Source: Burkholderiales bacterium RIFCSPHIGHO2_12_FULL_63_20 (GTDB taxonomy: Bacteria; Pseudomonadota; Gammaproteobacteria; Burkholderiales; Burkholderiaceae_C). From it: a stretch of DNA of 64,000 bases. How positions within the stretch are numbered: the first letter of the stretch is position 1; every line of letters begins with the position of its first letter. Below, one piece after another: positions 18,891 to 26,373 of the stretch. Location: contig MESA01000007.1 of NCBI GenBank assembly GCA_001770775.1, positions 239,087 through 303,086 of the forward strand, given 5' to 3'. The notes beneath the pieces are model-generated. The model had not been told where the DNA came from. It searched no databases and saw only the letters and a program-made list of their open reading frames with translations. The translations under genes were made by a program, and so were the position numbers.

Positions 18891-19904
18891 TCATTGCCAC
18901 GGGCGAGAGAAAGCGCCCAAGGTGTGCTGCTGCCCCTCGGCCAGGCGGCCCAGCGCGGCGGTCCAGGCGGGCTGCACCGTGTAACGCTCGGGCTGCGCCC
19001 GGCAGGCGTCGATGGCCTGGCGCCAGGTGCGCGTGACCTGCTCCACGTACGCAGCACTGCGCTGGCGTCCTTCGATCTTGATGGCCGACACACCCGCGCG
19101 CATCAAGTCCGGCAAGATGGCCAGGGTATTGAGGCTGGTGGGCTCTTCGATGGCGTAGTCGACCGTGCCCTCCACGTCAAAGCGCCCCTTGCACAGCGTC
19201 GGATAGCCGCGCGACTCATTGGGCTCGAAGCGGTCGATGAGGATGCCGCCCAGACGAGCGTCCACCCGTTCGCCACACTGATCCCAGCGCACCGCCGACG
19301 GGGGCGAACACACCCCGGCGTTGTTGGGCGACTGCCCGGTGGCATACGACGACAGCGCGCAGCGCCCTTCCACCATCACGCACAGGCTGCCAAAGCCGAA
19401 CACCTCGATCTCGACCGAGGTGTGGCGAATCAGGTGCGCCACCTGCGACAGGGTCAACACGCGGGGCAAGACGGCACGCTGGATCCCATAGCGCTCGCGG
19501 TAGAACTCGATGGCCTCGTAGTTCGTCGCCGAGGCCTGCACCGACAGATGCAGGCGCAAGTCGGGATGCGTGCGGCGCGCATACGCCATCACGCCGGGGT
19601 CGGCCAGGATCAGGGCGTGGACGCCAATGTCCGCCGCCACGTCCACCGCATCGAACCAGCGCTGCGGGGTCTCGGCCTGCGCGTAGGTGTTCAGGGCCAT
19701 CAGCACCTTGCGGCCACGGTCGCGGGCGTACTGCACGCCTTGCCGCGCCTGCTTCAGGTCAAAGTTCAAGCCTGCAAAGTTGCGCGCATTGGTCACATCC
19801 TTGAGGCCCATGTAGACCGCATCGGCACCCGCGTCCACCGCCAGTTGCAGCGAACGCAGCGAGCCCGCCGGACACACCAGTTCCGGTCCTTGAGTGGCAT
19901 TCAT
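18891..19904 (-). CDS. ubiU: O2-independent ubiquinone hydroxylation protein UbiU (U32 peptidase family)
   Basis: 337 residues from the ATG at 19904, preceded by AAAGG at six bases. The opening ELVCPAGSLRSLQLAVDAGADAVY is typical of U32 proteins. Cysteines 175, 182, 199 and 238 have spacings of 7, 17 and 39, the same as the [4Fe-4S] ligands reported for E. coli UbiU (169, 176, 193, 232). It forms a complex with UbiV. It is the first gene of a ubiU-ubiV-ubiT-nnrS operon, divergent from the DGC-domain gene across a 316-base control region that holds two FNR-like sites and a perfect palindrome. Confidence 0.95.
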   Translation of the reverse strand: MNATQGPELVCPAGSLRSLQLAVDAGADAVYMGLKDVTNARNFAGLNFDLKQARQGVQYARDRGRKVLMALNTYAQAETPQRWFDAVDVAADIGVHALILADPGVMAYARRTHPDLRLHLSVQASATNYEAIEFYRERYGIQRAVLPRVLTLSQVAHLIRHTSVEIEVFGFGSLCVMVEGRCALSSYATGQSPNNAGVCSPPSAVRWDQCGERVDARLGGILIDRFEPNESRGYPTLCKGRFDVEGTVDYAIEEPTSLNTLAILPDLMRAGVSAIKIEGRQRSAAYVEQVTRTWRQAIDACRAQPERYTVQPAWTAALGRLAEGQQHTLGAFSRPWQ

Positions 19905-20002
19905 CTCCAGCCTTTCATCCAAGGACCGACACGCGCCACCCCACGGGCAAACCCTAGCCCGGTCCACCGAGCGGATTCTGAAGACCACACCGCCGCATCA
20001 CT

Positions 20003-20016
20003 TTGAGATGACGCAA
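20003..20016. promoter_or_regulatory. FNR/Dnr-like box TTGAGATGACGCAA upstream of ubiU
   Basis: A TTGA-N6-GCAA sequence centred about 105 bases before the ubiU ATG. One half-site is a perfect FNR-family TTGA; the other is GCAA instead of TCAA. The same TTGA-N6-GCAA form occurs at 20100 and 21808. Position and neighbours (anaerobic quinone synthesis, nnrS) make Crp/Fnr-family control plausible, but the match is imperfect. Confidence 0.4.
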
Positions 20017-20047
20017 AGCCGGCCGACCGGACGACCCGATCTCCCCC

Positions 20048-20069
20048 ACATCGTTCGATCGAACGATGT
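20048..20069. promoter_or_regulatory. Perfect 22-bp palindrome, candidate operator, plus extra half-site
   Basis: ACATCGTTCGA at 20048-20058 is followed directly by its exact reverse complement, giving 22 bp of unbroken dyad symmetry with no loop. A further copy of the arm, ACATCGTTCA, lies at 20079-20088. It is centrally placed in the divergent ubiU/DGC intergenic region, between the two FNR-like boxes. A loop-free palindrome without a T run is better explained as a dimeric repressor or activator site than as a terminator. The cognate regulator is not identifiable here. The rest of the 19905-20220 gap shows no gene. Confidence 0.6.
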
Positions 20070-20099
20070 CCAGCCATCACATCGTTCAGTCAGCCAGTT

Positions 20100-20113
20100 T
20101 TGATGCCCAGCAA
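20100..20113. promoter_or_regulatory. FNR/Dnr-like box TTGATGCCCAGCAA upstream of the DGC gene
   Basis: Centred about 114 bases before the DGC-domain ATG. It shares TTGATG-N4-GCAA with the site at 21808 in front of the Crp/Fnr gene. It is one base short of a symmetric TTGA/TCAA site. Presented as a candidate only. Confidence 0.4.
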
Positions 20114-20220
20114 GAACACATCACATCGCCCGTCAAAACCTTCCACAAAGTAGCGTCACAGCCTCATCATCCGTGCACCTATCGCTCACCCGAACCTGAT
20201 CCACACATTGAGGCCCCGCC

Positions 20221-20649
20221 ATGGCTCGCGCACATGAACACCTCTCCCTGCTGTATGCCTGCTCAGGCTGCTCCAGTGCCGCCCAGCTCGCCAACCACCT
20301 CGCCGTGCGACTAGACCGCGAAGACAGCGCTGAGATGTCGTGCATTGCCGGTGTCGGTGGGCATGTTCCCAAGCTGGTCCGTACCGCGCAAGATGCGGTC
20401 GAACAGGGTCGTCCCATCGTGGCCATCGACGGCTGTGCCCTAGCCTGCGTGCGGGCCTCTCTGGCGCAGCACGGCCTCAGCCCGACGGTGCACATTCAAC
20501 TGGCGCAACGTGGCGTCAAGAAAGCCTACCGGACTGACTTTGACGCAGAGCAGGCGCACGCCCTCCTGTCCGAACTGCAAGAACAGGTGCGGGCCCTGAA
20601 CACCCAGTACGCGATGCGCACCGCAAACCAAACAGGGTCCCCAGGCTAA
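20221..20649 (+). CDS. DGC-domain putative zinc-binding protein
   Basis: 142 residues from the ATG at 20221. Two cysteine motifs define the DGC family: ACSGCSSA near residues 13-20 and IDGCALAC near 69-76, where DGC names the family. A C-x-G segment (SCIAGVGGHVPKLVR) lies between them. Family members are small predicted metal-binding proteins without known activity and often lie near anaerobic or metal-related genes. It is divergent from ubiU and convergent with the small zinc-ribbon gene (12-base gap). The shared control region with ubiUVT-nnrS suggests a role under denitrifying conditions; that is inference from position. Confidence 0.85.
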   Translation: MARAHEHLSLLYACSGCSSAAQLANHLAVRLDREDSAEMSCIAGVGGHVPKLVRTAQDAVEQGRPIVAIDGCALACVRASLAQHGLSPTVHIQLAQRGVKKAYRTDFDAEQAHALLSELQEQVRALNTQYAMRTANQTGSPG

Positions 20650-20661
20650 GACTCTCAGGGC

Positions 20662-20922
20662 TCAGCCAGGCGACACCCCCAGCGCGCCGATGGCGTGCTG
20701 GCTCAGGTAGCCACAGTTGTCGCAGATGATGGCCAGCGTAGGGATGGAGGCACCGGTCAGGGTCACGCTCTTGAGGTCGGGTTGCAGCACATTGACCAGG
20801 CAGGCATCGACCATCAGAAACTTCTCGTTGCCACACATCGGGCAAGCCTCCGATCGGCCATTGGCGCGGATTTTTTGCGTGAGCGCGCCAATGAATTCCT
20901 GCTTTTTTTCTTCAGACAGCAT
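20662..20922 (-). CDS. Small zinc-ribbon protein, function unknown
   Basis: 86 residues. Two C-x2-C knuckles, CPMC near 27-30 and CDNC near 68-71, are about 40 residues apart and would bind one zinc. An N-terminal helix (LSEEKKQEFIGALTQKI) precedes them. This resembles small zinc-ribbon proteins with no assigned role. It lies between the DGC gene and the Crp/Fnr regulator. About 127 bases separate it from the end of the regulator gene, with no site I can support. I do not recognise a specific name. Confidence 0.75.
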   Translation of the reverse strand: MLSEEKKQEFIGALTQKIRANGRSEACPMCGNEKFLMVDACLVNVLQPDLKSVTLTGASIPTLAIICDNCGYLSQHAIGALGVSPG

Positions 20923-21049
20923 GGGGGCTCCGTTGAACGAGGTGGGTACAACCGCACCTGATTCTAGGACGCAATCGTTTCAATCCTGAGGCACGCTTTC
21001 GGACCACAGGGTGGGCAAATGAAAGAGCCTCACGGATGTGGCGACGACA

Positions 21050-21745
21050 TCACCCGTAGCACGCCAACCTTTGCACGTCCGGAATGTGAATCTGACGGCG
21101 GTTCACGGCGATGAGGCCGTTGGCCTGCAGCTCATGGAGGATGCGAGAAAAGTGCTCGGGAGTGACAGACAGCAGCGATGCAATCGTGCCTTTGCTGGCC
21201 GGCAGAGACACCGTGGCATCACGCTGAGACGCTGGCACCTGCCCGACATCGGGCGAGTGCACCAGGTAGTCCACCACACGCTTGATGCCCGAGTGCAGGG
21301 TCAGGGCTTCGATGTCACGCACCAGGCCCGCAAAGCGGCGTGACAGGTCGGTGATGAAGCGCAGGGCCATCTCGGGGCTGCGGTTCAGCTCGGTCATCAG
21401 CACGTCCTTGGGCACCTCGACCATCTGCACGTCGACCAGGGCGCTGGCGTTGACGCTGTGCGGCTGGTCATTGAACAGCAGGGCCTCGGTCACACAGCTC
21501 CCTGCGCCCACCACTTCAATGACCTTCTCATGGCCATTGGGGCCTTTCGCGTAGAGCTTCACCAGCCCGTCGACGACGAGGTACAGATCCTCGCACTCAT
21601 CGCCAGCCGCAAAGATCTCGGTGCCACGCTGCACGCGCCTCACACAAGATGCGGCCGCAATGCGCTGCAACTCCGCCTCGGGCATGTTCTGAAACAAGAC
21701 CTGGCTGCCCAGGTAGGACACCACATCCAATCGACGTGAAACCAT
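21050..21745 (-). CDS. Crp/Fnr family transcriptional regulator, Dnr-like
   Basis: 231 residues. A cyclic-nucleotide-type sensory barrel spans about 15-120, the dimer helix about 125-155, and a winged helix-turn-helix at about 180-215 has recognition helix TPEHFSRILHEL. The Glu-x-x-Ser-Arg arrangement is that of FNR-type proteins reading TTGA half-sites. The N terminus lacks the cysteine cluster that holds the FNR iron-sulfur centre, so it is not an FNR oxygen sensor. A heme/NO-type Dnr or NnrR-like sensor is more likely. A TTGATG-N4-GCAA site lies about 70 bases upstream, suggesting autoregulation. Natural targets would be the nearby nar and ubi genes. Confidence 0.88.
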   Translation of the reverse strand: MVSRRLDVVSYLGSQVLFQNMPEAELQRIAAASCVRRVQRGTEIFAAGDECEDLYLVVDGLVKLYAKGPNGHEKVIEVVGAGSCVTEALLFNDQPHSVNASALVDVQMVEVPKDVLMTELNRSPEMALRFITDLSRRFAGLVRDIEALTLHSGIKRVVDYLVHSPDVGQVPASQRDATVSLPASKGTIASLLSVTPEHFSRILHELQANGLIAVNRRQIHIPDVQRLACYG

Positions 21746-21807
21746 GTTTGACCCTCCAAAATCCGATGAATTAAGTGGGATTCTGGGTATAAGCCAGGGG
21801 TGTGGAT

Positions 21808-21821
21808 TTGATGCTGCGCAA
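21808..21821. promoter_or_regulatory. FNR/Dnr-like box TTGATGCTGCGCAA upstream of the Crp/Fnr gene
   Basis: Centred about 70 bases before the regulator ATG at 21745. It shares TTGATG-N4-GCAA with 20100-20113, and the two are more alike than either is to the textbook FNR site. The remaining part of the 21746-21914 gap holds no other feature I can support. Confidence 0.4.
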
Positions 21822-21914
21822 AGCCATCCTCACGGATGACCCCCTCGTTTCCACCTCCTCCGAATGGCCTATACCCATCGGTGGAGGGGGAAGTTTCGCG
21901 CGGGCGCACGCCCG

Positions 21915-22616
21915 TCAGCAGGGCGGATACCAGGACGAGTCGACCTCGTTGAAGATCGAGCTGCTGTCGACGTCCATGTCGTGGTACGGCCCAGTGCCGC
22001 TGTGCTCCGCCGCCGATGCGGGGACGAATTTGCCCGACTTGACGTCAAAGACGTGGATCTCCCCTTCTTCGATGACGTAATGCCAGCCATGCAGGGCAAT
22101 CTGGCGCTTCTCCACCCGCTGGCGCACCATCGGGTAGTCCATCAGTCGTTCGAGTTGCAGCACCACAGAACGCTGCTCGGTGCGACGCAAGGCCTCCTCC
22201 GTCACCTGCACCGGCAAAGCCGCCTCGCGAGCCAGGTCCAGCCAAGCGTTGAGGTTCTGGGCTTCCGGGGAGATTTCTTCGTAGAGCGCCTTCATGGCGC
22301 CGCAGTGCGAGTGCCCACACACCACGATGTGGCTGACGTGCAGGTTGAGCACCGCGTATTCAATGGCCGCTGCCGTGCCATGCAGGCCGTGCAAGCCGTT
22401 GTAGGGCGGGATGAGCGCGCCCACATTGCGCACGATGAACAGCTCCCCCGGCCCCGACCCCGTCAACATGTAGGGCAAGAGGCGGGAGTCAGAACACCCC
22501 ACGAACAGGATCGTAGGGTGCTGGCCCTGCTCAACCAGCTCCTTGAACTGCCCCTGGTGCTGGGGAAAGTAGTCCGTTCGAAAGCGGCGGATCCGCTTGA
22601 GCAGGTCGTCATCCAT
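21915..22616 (-). CDS. Beta-class carbonic anhydrase
   Basis: 233 residues from the ATG at 22616, seven bases after the ppiC stop; longer in-frame starts run into ppiC. Zinc ligands are Cys41 and Asp43 in CSDSR and His102 and Cys105 in HSHCG. It interconverts CO2 and bicarbonate in the cytoplasm. The C-terminal tail after residue 205 is Ser/Asp-rich and extends beyond the usual core. Its tight position at the end of the nar-ppiC run suggests cotranscription with nitrate reductase. Confidence 0.93.
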   Translation of the reverse strand: MDDDLLKRIRRFRTDYFPQHQGQFKELVEQGQHPTILFVGCSDSRLLPYMLTGSGPGELFIVRNVGALIPPYNGLHGLHGTAAAIEYAVLNLHVSHIVVCGHSHCGAMKALYEEISPEAQNLNAWLDLAREAALPVQVTEEALRRTEQRSVVLQLERLMDYPMVRQRVEKRQIALHGWHYVIEEGEIHVFDVKSGKFVPASAAEHSGTGPYHDMDVDSSSIFNEVDSSWYPPC

Positions 22617-22620
22617 GGGT

Positions 22621-23415
22621 TTACTGCAGCAACGGTGAGTCAGCCACTTCCAGGTCCACACCGTGAACCTCCCAACGGCCGGCCAGCAACTGCATGGCCT
22701 GACGCAGTGCCGTCACCCAAACCTGCTGACGCAGGGACTGCGCCACCGCATCTTGCACGGCCTCGAAAGGCTGCATCTGACCGCGGTCGCGCTGCAGCAC
22801 CTCGACCACGTGCAGGCCGAAGCGGCTGTGTACCAGTCGTGGCAAGACGCCCACGTTGGCGGTGCCTTCGTCCTGCCCGAACAGCTCACGGGCGAACTCC
22901 GGCGCGCAATCGGCCGCTGTGAGCCAGCCGAGGTCACCGCCCTGCGTGGAGCTGGGGCAGTTGGACAGGTCAGCCGCCACCTCGGCAAAGCGACGAGGCT
23001 CGGAACGCACATCCAGCAATGCCTGCTCGGCGCGCAGGCGCAGCGCCTTGACGTCCACGCCGGGCGTGACCGCAAACAGGATGTGACGCGCCTGCACACG
23101 CTCGCCAATGGCGTACTGCGATGCGTGCGCAGCGTGGTGACGACGGCAGGATGCCTCATCGGGCTCAGGCACCTGCAGGTTCTGCGCGAGCCACAGGTCG
23201 ATGGCCTCGGCTGCCGCTTCGGTCATGACGCCGTCGACCGGCTGGGGGTCGTCGGCCGCCAGCAGTCCGGCATCCATGGCCGCCTGGCGCAACAATTCGA
23301 GGCTGGCACGCTGGCGGCACTCGGCTTCGGTGAGGCTGGTCGCATCATCGGCCAGCAGCACGTCACCGACACGCAGGGGGAGCGCCCCTGCGGCGGAAAG
23401 GTTCACGTTCATCAT
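22621..23415 (-). CDS. PpiC/NifM-like peptidyl-prolyl isomerase of the nar operon
   Basis: 264 residues from the first of two adjacent ATG codons at 23415, with an AGAGG ribosome site close by. The C-terminal parvulin domain (about 110-215) is clear from ARHILFAVTPG, DLSNCPSSTQGGDLGW and HSRFGLHVVEVLQR. No signal peptide is visible, so it is probably cytoplasmic, like NifM, rather than periplasmic like SurA. It lies 11 bases after narI on the same strand. PpiC genes at the end of nar operons are known in several proteobacteria and are thought to help fold or mature the reductase. Confidence 0.88.
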   Translation of the reverse strand: MMNVNLSAAGALPLRVGDVLLADDATSLTEAECRQRASLELLRQAAMDAGLLAADDPQPVDGVMTEAAAEAIDLWLAQNLQVPEPDEASCRRHHAAHASQYAIGERVQARHILFAVTPGVDVKALRLRAEQALLDVRSEPRRFAEVAADLSNCPSSTQGGDLGWLTAADCAPEFARELFGQDEGTANVGVLPRLVHSRFGLHVVEVLQRDRGQMQPFEAVQDAVAQSLRQQVWVTALRQAMQLLAGRWEVHGVDLEVADSPLLQ

Positions 23416-23426
23416 GCCCTCACCTC

Positions 23427-24128
23427 TCACTTGTTGATGCCGATCTTGCGGCTGCGCACCACCTGCCACGGACGGGCCAGATAGCCCACCGAGGCAAAGC
23501 CGCTCCACACGTGCACCAGACGGGTGAAGGGGAAAATGGCGAACAAACTCATGCCCATGAACATGTGGATCTTGAATACCACGGACACGTCGGTGATGAA
23601 GCCGGGAGCGTCGCCCTGGAAGGTGACCAGGTGCTGCGCCCACGACATCAGCTTGAGCATGGTAGCGCCATCGCTGTGCTGCACGGACAGCGGCACCGTG
23701 GACAGGCCCAGCAGCAGCGTGGCCAGGATCCAAAACAGCACCAGGAAGTCACGGCCACGCGAGGTGGCACGCACGCGGGCGTTGGTCAGGCGGCGATGGA
23801 TCAGCAGGATCAGACCGATCAAGGCGATGACCCCCAGGATGCCACCGGCCACCACAGCCAGCATCTGCTTTTGCCCGGCCGTCACGCCCAGGGCGTGGAT
23901 GACGGCGTGAGGCGTCAGCATGCCCACGAAGTGACCAAAGAACAGGCCGATGATCCCCAGGTGGAACAGGTTGGAGCCCACGCGCAGGGTACCGGTGGAC
24001 AGCATCTGGCTCGACTCGCTGCGCCACGAATACTGCTCGCGGTCAAAGCGCATCAGGCTGCCCAGCAGGAACAGGGCGCCGCAGATGTAGGGATAGATGC
24101 CGAAGACGAATTGATGAGAGAGGCTCAT
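23427..24128 (-). CDS. narI: Respiratory nitrate reductase gamma subunit (cytochrome b)
   Basis: 233 residues with five membrane helices. The N-terminal FVFGIYPYICGALFLLGSLMRFDREQYSWRS is highly typical. Heme-ligating His are in NLFHLGIIGLFFGHFVG on the second helix and in KIHMFMGMSLFAIFPFTRLVHVWS on the last helix. The subunit oxidises ubiquinol at the periplasmic side and passes electrons to NarH. Its start overlaps the narJ stop (ATGA). The final part (GYLARPWQVVRSRK) is the usual NarI C terminus. Confidence 0.97.
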   Translation of the reverse strand: MSLSHQFVFGIYPYICGALFLLGSLMRFDREQYSWRSESSQMLSTGTLRVGSNLFHLGIIGLFFGHFVGMLTPHAVIHALGVTAGQKQMLAVVAGGILGVIALIGLILLIHRRLTNARVRATSRGRDFLVLFWILATLLLGLSTVPLSVQHSDGATMLKLMSWAQHLVTFQGDAPGFITDVSVVFKIHMFMGMSLFAIFPFTRLVHVWSGFASVGYLARPWQVVRSRKIGINK

Positions 24129-24847
24129 GCTGATGCTCCTCGTTGGGGGGTCGATGCGGTCCGCCGCACGATCTGGATGGGTTGAGGCTGGTCAGGGCTT
24201 TGCTGGCCCTTGCTGCTGCAGCCGGCAAAGGCCTCCGGCTCGGCCCAGCTTTCGTCGAGGTCTTCGTCGGCCACCACGGCCACGGTCTCGATCTCCTGGC
24301 GCCCGATCTCCAGCGCCGCACCCACGACGTGGGCATACAGACTCTGGCGCTTGACCAGGGCTGTGTGCACCGCGTTGAGGATGTGGGCGATCTCACCGAT
24401 GAAATCGCGCATCTGGGCAGCGGGCAAGGTGGAGATGAACTCCAGTACCACGGGCAGGTAATCAGGCAACTCGCCGCCGACCTTGGCTGGGTCCAGCAAC
24501 AGACCGGCCTGCTCGTAGGTCTTGATCAGGTCGATCATGGCCGGGCCACGGTCGCGCGAATCGCCGTGCACATGCTCGAACAGGTGCAGCGAGGTGGCGC
24601 GGCCCCGGTCGAACAGCTCGACATAGCCCTCTTCCACGGCAAACGGATCCTGCTGGATCAGCGTGCCGAGCAGCTTGTTGAGCCCCAGCAAGCGCTGGTC
24701 GCTCACCGCACCTTCGTTGGCCAGCACCTGCTGCAGCTCGGGCAGCACGGCGCGCAGCTCTGCGTCGGGGTAGCTGAGCAAGTGGGCCAGAGCCCTCAGG
24801 GTGTAGCTTGGGGTGACGTCAGGCTGACGTTGAAAAAATGAAGTCAT
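24125..24847 (-). CDS. narJ: Nitrate reductase molybdenum cofactor assembly chaperone
   Basis: 240 residues from the ATG at 24847. It has the all-helical NarJ/TorD fold with LRALAHLLSYPDAELRAVLPEL, VEEGYVELFDRGRATSLHLFEHVHGDSRDRGPAM and GGELPDYLPVVLEFIS. NarJ binds apo-NarG and allows cofactor insertion and membrane attachment. The C-terminal tail after about residue 205 is acidic then Gln/Pro-rich and contains one Cys; it looks variable. It starts three bases after the narH stop and overlaps narI by four bases. Confidence 0.96.
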   Translation of the reverse strand: MTSFFQRQPDVTPSYTLRALAHLLSYPDAELRAVLPELQQVLANEGAVSDQRLLGLNKLLGTLIQQDPFAVEEGYVELFDRGRATSLHLFEHVHGDSRDRGPAMIDLIKTYEQAGLLLDPAKVGGELPDYLPVVLEFISTLPAAQMRDFIGEIAHILNAVHTALVKRQSLYAHVVGAALEIGRQEIETVAVVADEDLDESWAEPEAFAGCSSKGQQSPDQPQPIQIVRRTASTPQRGASA

Positions 24848-24849
24848 GC

Positions 24850-26373
24850 TCACATCTCCGACTTGATGGGAATGGTGCGCTTCTTGGTTCCACCAAACAG
24901 GCTGGAATCGCTCGCACCATCCGAACAACCGTTGCCAAAGGTGAAGCCGCAGCCACCGCGCAGGTCGAACGCATCCTCGGCGTACTCACGGTGAGCCGAC
25001 GGGATCACGAAGCGGTCTTCGTAGTTGGCAATGGCCATCACGTGGTACATGTCCTCCACGGTGTGCTTGTCCAGACCAAACTGGTCCAGCACCTGCTTGT
25101 TCTCCACACCGTCCACATGGCGGCTGCGCATGTAGGCGCGCATCGCCAGCATGCGTTCCAGCGCACGGGTCACCGGGAAGGTGTCGCCGGCGGTCAGCAG
25201 GTTGGCCAGGTACTTGACCGGGATGCGCAGCTGCTTGACGTCCGGGATCTGACCGTTGACGCCCAGGTCGCCCACGTTGGCCGCAGCCTGGATGGGAGAC
25301 AGAGGCGGCACGTACCAGACCATCGGCAGCGTGCGGTACTCGGGGTGCAGCGGCAGAGCCACCTTCCAGTCCACGGCCATCTTGTAGACGGGGCTGTGGC
25401 GGGCAGCGACCAGCCAGGCTTCGGGGATGCCGTCGGCTCTAGCCTGCTCGATCACCTTCGGATCGTTCGGGTCCAGGAACAGGTCCAGCTGGGCCTGGTA
25501 CAGGTCACGGTCGTGCTCGACGCTGGCCGCGGCCTGGATGCCGTCTGCGTCATACAGCAGCACACCCAGGTAGCGGATGCGGCCCACGCAGGTCTCGGAG
25601 CAGACCGTGGGTTGGCCGGCTTCGATGCGGGGGTAGCAGAAGATGCACTTCTCGGCCTTGCCCGACTTCCAGTTGTAGTAGATCTTCTTGTACGGGCAGC
25701 CCGAGACGCACATGCGCCAGCCGCGGCACTTGTCCTGGTCAATCAGGACGATGCCGTCTTCCTCGCGCTTGTAGATCGAGCCGGAGGGGCACGATGCCAC
25801 GCAGGCAGGGTTCAGGCAGTGCTCGCACAGGCGAGGCAAGTACATCATGAAGGTGTTTTCGAACTGCCCGTAGATGTCCTTCTGGATATCGTCGAAGTTC
25901 TTGTCCTTGCTGCGCTTGCTGAACTCGCCGCCGAGAATTTCTTCCCAGTTCGGACCCCACTCGATCTTCTCCATGCGCTGACCGGTGATCAGGCTGCGGG
26001 GACGCGCGGTGGGCGCGGCCTTGGACTTCGGCGCGTTTTGCAGGTGCTCGTAGTCGAAGGTGAAGGGCTCGTAGTAGTCGTCGATCTCGGGCAGGTTCGG
26101 GTTGGCGAAGATCTTCATCAGCAAGCTGAGCTTGCCGCCTTGGCGGGGCTCGATCTTGCCGTTGGCCTTGCGCACCCAGCCACCGTTCCACTTGTCCTGG
26201 TTTTCCCATTCCTTGGGATAACCAATGCCAGGCTTGGTTTCGACGTTGTTGAACCAGGCGTACTCGACGCCAGGGCGACTGGTCCAGACGTTCTTGCAGG
26301 TCACCGAGCAGGTGTGGCAACCAATGCACTTGTCCAGGTTCAGGACCATGCCAATTTGAGCGCGGATTTTCAT
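24850..26373 (-). CDS. narH: Respiratory nitrate reductase beta subunit (iron-sulfur)
   Basis: 507 residues from the ATG at 26373, overlapping the narG stop as ATGA. Four cluster motifs are present: CIGCHTCSVTC at 16-26, CEHCLNPACVASC, CRGWRMCVSGC (tryptophan in place of the second Cys, the hallmark of the [3Fe-4S] cluster) and CIFC with CSETC. It relays electrons from NarI heme to the NarG iron-sulfur cluster. The C terminus after about residue 480 has a Gly/Cys-rich tail (GGCGFTFGNGCSDG) seen in other NarH proteins. Confidence 0.97.
   Translation of the reverse strand: MKIRAQIGMVLNLDKCIGCHTCSVTCKNVWTSRPGVEYAWFNNVETKPGIGYPKEWENQDKWNGGWVRKANGKIEPRQGGKLSLLMKIFANPNLPEIDDYYEPFTFDYEHLQNAPKSKAAPTARPRSLITGQRMEKIEWGPNWEEILGGEFSKRSKDKNFDDIQKDIYGQFENTFMMYLPRLCEHCLNPACVASCPSGSIYKREEDGIVLIDQDKCRGWRMCVSGCPYKKIYYNWKSGKAEKCIFCYPRIEAGQPTVCSETCVGRIRYLGVLLYDADGIQAAASVEHDRDLYQAQLDLFLDPNDPKVIEQARADGIPEAWLVAARHSPVYKMAVDWKVALPLHPEYRTLPMVWYVPPLSPIQAAANVGDLGVNGQIPDVKQLRIPVKYLANLLTAGDTFPVTRALERMLAMRAYMRSRHVDGVENKQVLDQFGLDKHTVEDMYHVMAIANYEDRFVIPSAHREYAEDAFDLRGGCGFTFGNGCSDGASDSSLFGGTKKRTIPIKSEM

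Noticed and set aside
21873..21880. TACCCAT heptamer like a NarL site between the carbonic anhydrase and the Crp/Fnr gene
   Set aside because: A single 7-mer far from the regulator start, with no partner heptamer; expected by chance.
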